A stretch of 7,913 bases of DNA from DASUAO01 sp046484625 (GTDB taxonomy: Bacteria; Actinomycetota; Acidimicrobiia; IMCC26256; PALSA-555): assembly GCA_046484625.1 (NCBI GenBank), contig JAWOIO010000214.1, positions 1-7,913 of the forward strand, written 5' to 3'. Positions 6,096-7,913 of this stretch are shown here, piece by piece. The notes under the pieces were generated by a model. The model had not been told where the DNA came from. It searched no databases and saw only the letters and a list, made by a program, of their open reading frames with translations. Numbering within the stretch: position 1 is the stretch's first letter; every line of letters starts with the position of its first letter. The translations under genes and the position numbers were made by a program.

Positions 6096-6906
6096 CGGTG
6101 AGGTCCACCGCGACGCGACCATCGCCCAGCTCCTCGGCCGGGCCCACCCGCATCGGTTCTGGGAGCACGTCGATCGCCTCGCGGGTGCAGCGCACCCGCA
6201 CCGTGTGCTCGTGCGCGGAGAGGTCGAACCACTCGGGGATCTCGACGTCTTCGGGTGGATCGAACTCGAGGTCGCCGAGCTCGGCGCTCAGCATGCGGTC
6301 GATGCGGAACGCACGCGCCAGGGTCTCCGTCGGGATGCGCCCGAGCAGGTACCAGTGGCCCCACCGGCAGAACACCCGATGGGGCAGCGCCTCCTGGTCG
6401 TGTGCTGCCGACGCTGATTCGGCGCGGTAGCGGAAGCGCAACGATCGTCCCTCGTACCAGGCGCGCTGGACGGTCGTCAGACATGCCGGTCGCTCGACGG
6501 GAACCTGGAGTTCGACCGCGACCACTCCACGCAGCTTCTTCAGTGCGTCGTCGAGGTGAGGCGTCGGCTCGGTCGCGAGCGTCTGCACCGTGAGCCCGGC
6601 GATGAGGAGACGGAGGGCCGCGTCGGGAGGGGGTGGTTCGGCAGCGAGATCGCGTAGCCAGTTGCCGCTGGCGACCGCCAGATAGCCGTCCTCGGTGAGC
6701 AGGAACGCCCGCTCCTCGTGCACGAGCACGCCGTCGGGCGTGCGGAACTCGAGAAAGAGGACCGGCTCGAGCAGCTGGTGCAGCTCGTCAGCCGTGACGC
6801 CCGTCGCTGCGGCGGCCTCGGCGAGCGACACCGAGCCGCGTTCCTCGGCGAGCGCGAGTGCGGTCCGCAGCACCTGGAAGTGTCGTTCCTTGGTGAGTGC
6901 CGGCAT
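5965..6906 (-). CDS. WYL-domain transcriptional regulator, PafC-like
   Basis: A 313-residue protein. The N-terminal 60 residues form a winged-helix-like region (RHFQVLRTALALAEERG, then SLAEAAAATGVTADELHQLL) of a degenerate type, as in PafC. A linker follows, then the WYL domain from about 140 to 215, with the name-giving WYL at 185-187 in CRWGHWYLLGR and the conserved RAFRIDRM at 198-205. The C-terminal WCX-like extension covers about 234-313. WYL domains sense ligands, in PafBC single-stranded DNA, and control DNA binding. The start ATG at 6906 overlaps the stop of the partner gene by one base (TGATG), so the two are probably made in equal amounts. The TAG stop at 5965 lies inside the convergent membrane-protein frame. 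PafC identity rests on length, tandem order and domain plan. Confidence 0.85.
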   Translation of the reverse strand: MPALTKERHFQVLRTALALAEERGSVSLAEAAAATGVTADELHQLLEPVLFLEFRTPDGVLVHEERAFLLTEDGYLAVASGNWLRDLAAEPPPPDAALRLLIAGLTVQTLATEPTPHLDDALKKLRGVVAVELQVPVERPACLTTVQRAWYEGRSLRFRYRAESASAAHDQEALPHRVFCRWGHWYLLGRIPTETLARAFRIDRMLSAELGDLEFDPPEDVEIPEWFDLSAHEHTVRVRCTREAIDVLPEPMRVGPAEELGDGRVAVDLTVSGDRRLEHLLVCLPVDADVLSPPEYRDLRRAHARNLLARLRA

Positions 6907-7868
6907 CAGGGTGCCTCCGCGATGGCGGCGAGGTGGTCGTGCACCAGGGCGACGAGCTCCGGTGGGTCGAGCGGGATCGCATGACCGCGGAAGCCGAGGA
7001 TGCGATCTCGGGTCCACTGGTAGTGGCGCACGGTGAGCGCGACCAGGGCGTGGTCGGCGTGGCGCTCGGTCACCTCCGCGCCGAGCTCGTGGACGAACGT
7101 GTCGACGTGGTCGTTCGCCACGCGCACCCGCGCGGTCAGTGTGCGGTCGCGGCCCCACGAGTTGGGGTCCATGTCGAACGCGAGGTCCGTACGGAACCAG
7201 TCGGGAACCTCGTAGCTGCCGGCCACGCCGATCAGCGCGATCGGCGCACCCTCGACGGGGACCTCGATCCGGTCGAGGCGGTATCGGCGCATCGCCGATG
7301 CGGCGGGGCACCATCCGGCGACGTACCAGTGGTGCTTCCACTGCCCGAGCGCATACGGCTCGAGCTCCCGGTCGTGCCCGCCGTGGCGGAATCCCACCCT
7401 GGTCCTGGTCGCGCAGGCCTCCCGCAGCGGCGCAACCAGCTCAGGTACGCGCACGACGATCTCTGCATACGCGTCGTCGACGCCGGTGCCGAGGTCGCCG
7501 GCCCGCTCCGTGCCAGGTCCGTCCACGATCACGGCCGCAGATGCGGCGACGAGCGCCGCGCGCTCGTGCGTGCTGAAGAACGGTGGCAGCAGTGCGTACG
7601 AGTGCTCCGACTCGTCGTATTCGACGACCACGTCCCAGTGGGCTGCAAGATCCTTCAGGTCGCGCCGGACCTTCCGACGCAAGGTCTCCCATTCCCGGGT
7701 GTCGGAGGTCAGTTCGCCGTGCGCGTCGCGGGGTGCGGCTCCGTCGTCGTAGCCGGGAACGTCGCGGGTGATGTCGCTCAGCGTCACCTTCGTGCCGTGC
7801 CGCTCCTTGAGATACGCGGCGAGGGTCAGGATGCGTTCCGTTGGCGACCCTGCCCCCTGCCCAGCCAT
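6906..7868 (-). CDS. WYL-domain transcriptional regulator, PafB-like
   Basis: A 320-residue protein, first of the tandem WYL pair. The N-terminal helix-turn-helix region (PTERILTLAAYLKER at 9-23, KVTLSDITRDVPGY at 27-40, then TLRRKVRRDLKDL at 62-74) has the classic WYL-regulator order ending in the recognition and wing segment. YALLPPFFSTHERAALVAA (91-109) parallels the linker of PafB. The WYL domain spans about 146-204, with WYV at 181-183 in WKHHWYVAGWC and RRYRLDRI at 194-201. A C-terminal WCX-like domain covers about 243-318. ATG 7868 has a GGGGGA stretch about six bases upstream. In mycobacteria PafB and PafC together activate LexA-independent DNA-damage genes; here the role is inferred. 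Defence-linked WYL repressors such as BrxR/CapW are normally single genes, which this tandem arrangement does not match. Confidence 0.85.
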   Translation of the reverse strand: MAGQGAGSPTERILTLAAYLKERHGTKVTLSDITRDVPGYDDGAAPRDAHGELTSDTREWETLRRKVRRDLKDLAAHWDVVVEYDESEHSYALLPPFFSTHERAALVAASAAVIVDGPGTERAGDLGTGVDDAYAEIVVRVPELVAPLREACATRTRVGFRHGGHDRELEPYALGQWKHHWYVAGWCPAASAMRRYRLDRIEVPVEGAPIALIGVAGSYEVPDWFRTDLAFDMDPNSWGRDRTLTARVRVANDHVDTFVHELGAEVTERHADHALVALTVRHYQWTRDRILGFRGHAIPLDPPELVALVHDHLAAIAEAP

Positions 7869-7913
7869 TGCCCATCCCCCGGTCGGCGACCATCGTCGCG
7901 CAACCGGTGATCG

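Noticed and set aside
5965..7868. WYL pair as the regulator of a defence island
   Set aside because: Defence-associated WYL repressors are usually single genes beside effector genes. Here they are tandem and PafBC-like, with no nuclease, helicase, toxin or CRISPR sequence in the window.
6897..7910. Long plus-strand frame opposite the PafB-like gene
   Set aside because: It is antisense to a gene with clear WYL and helix-turn-helix motifs. The apparent protein is low in complexity and follows the complementary codon pattern.

Overview
The window is high-GC, with G or C strongly preferred at third codon positions in every convincing gene. That bias, and a tandem pair of WYL-domain regulators resembling PafB/PafC, point to an actinobacterium. 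A deep environmental lineage such as Acidimicrobiia is a guess. No rRNA, tRNA, CRISPR array, intact insertion sequence or phage gene is visible.

Layout. Positions 1-688 are a scrambled zone: a 71-bp inverted repeat (1-71 and 261-331, two mismatches), three protein fragments without credible starts, and little else. Positions 689-1123 (+) encode a small NTF2/SnoaL-like protein, followed by a short hypothetical gene (1281-1460, +). A tandem 20-bp repeat (1491-1530) sits between this gene and the convergent operon. Positions 4490 to 1541 (-) form a tightly coupled operon, permease-permease-ATPase, with 4-bp start/stop overlaps at both junctions. It encodes a MacB/FtsX-type ABC transporter (mechanotransmission or export class) with no membrane-fusion partner in the window. 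Upstream on the same strand lies a class I SAM-dependent methyltransferase (5301 to 4582). Divergent from it is a multi-spanning membrane protein (from 5379, +), whose 3' end runs convergently into the WYL pair (7868 to 6906 and 6906 to 5965, -).

How the parts work together. The two permeases and the ATPase should form one complex: a heterodimer of FtsX-like subunits driven by the ATPase. The two WYL proteins overlap by one base and are probably made together, as PafB and PafC are; those act as a heterodimeric activator of the mycobacterial DNA-damage response. The methyltransferase, membrane protein and NTF2-like protein have no assignable pathway.

I did not find convincing evidence of a new system. 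The least explained part is the left end, where duplicated and inverted gene debris suggests past rearrangement or, less interestingly, an assembly fold-back.
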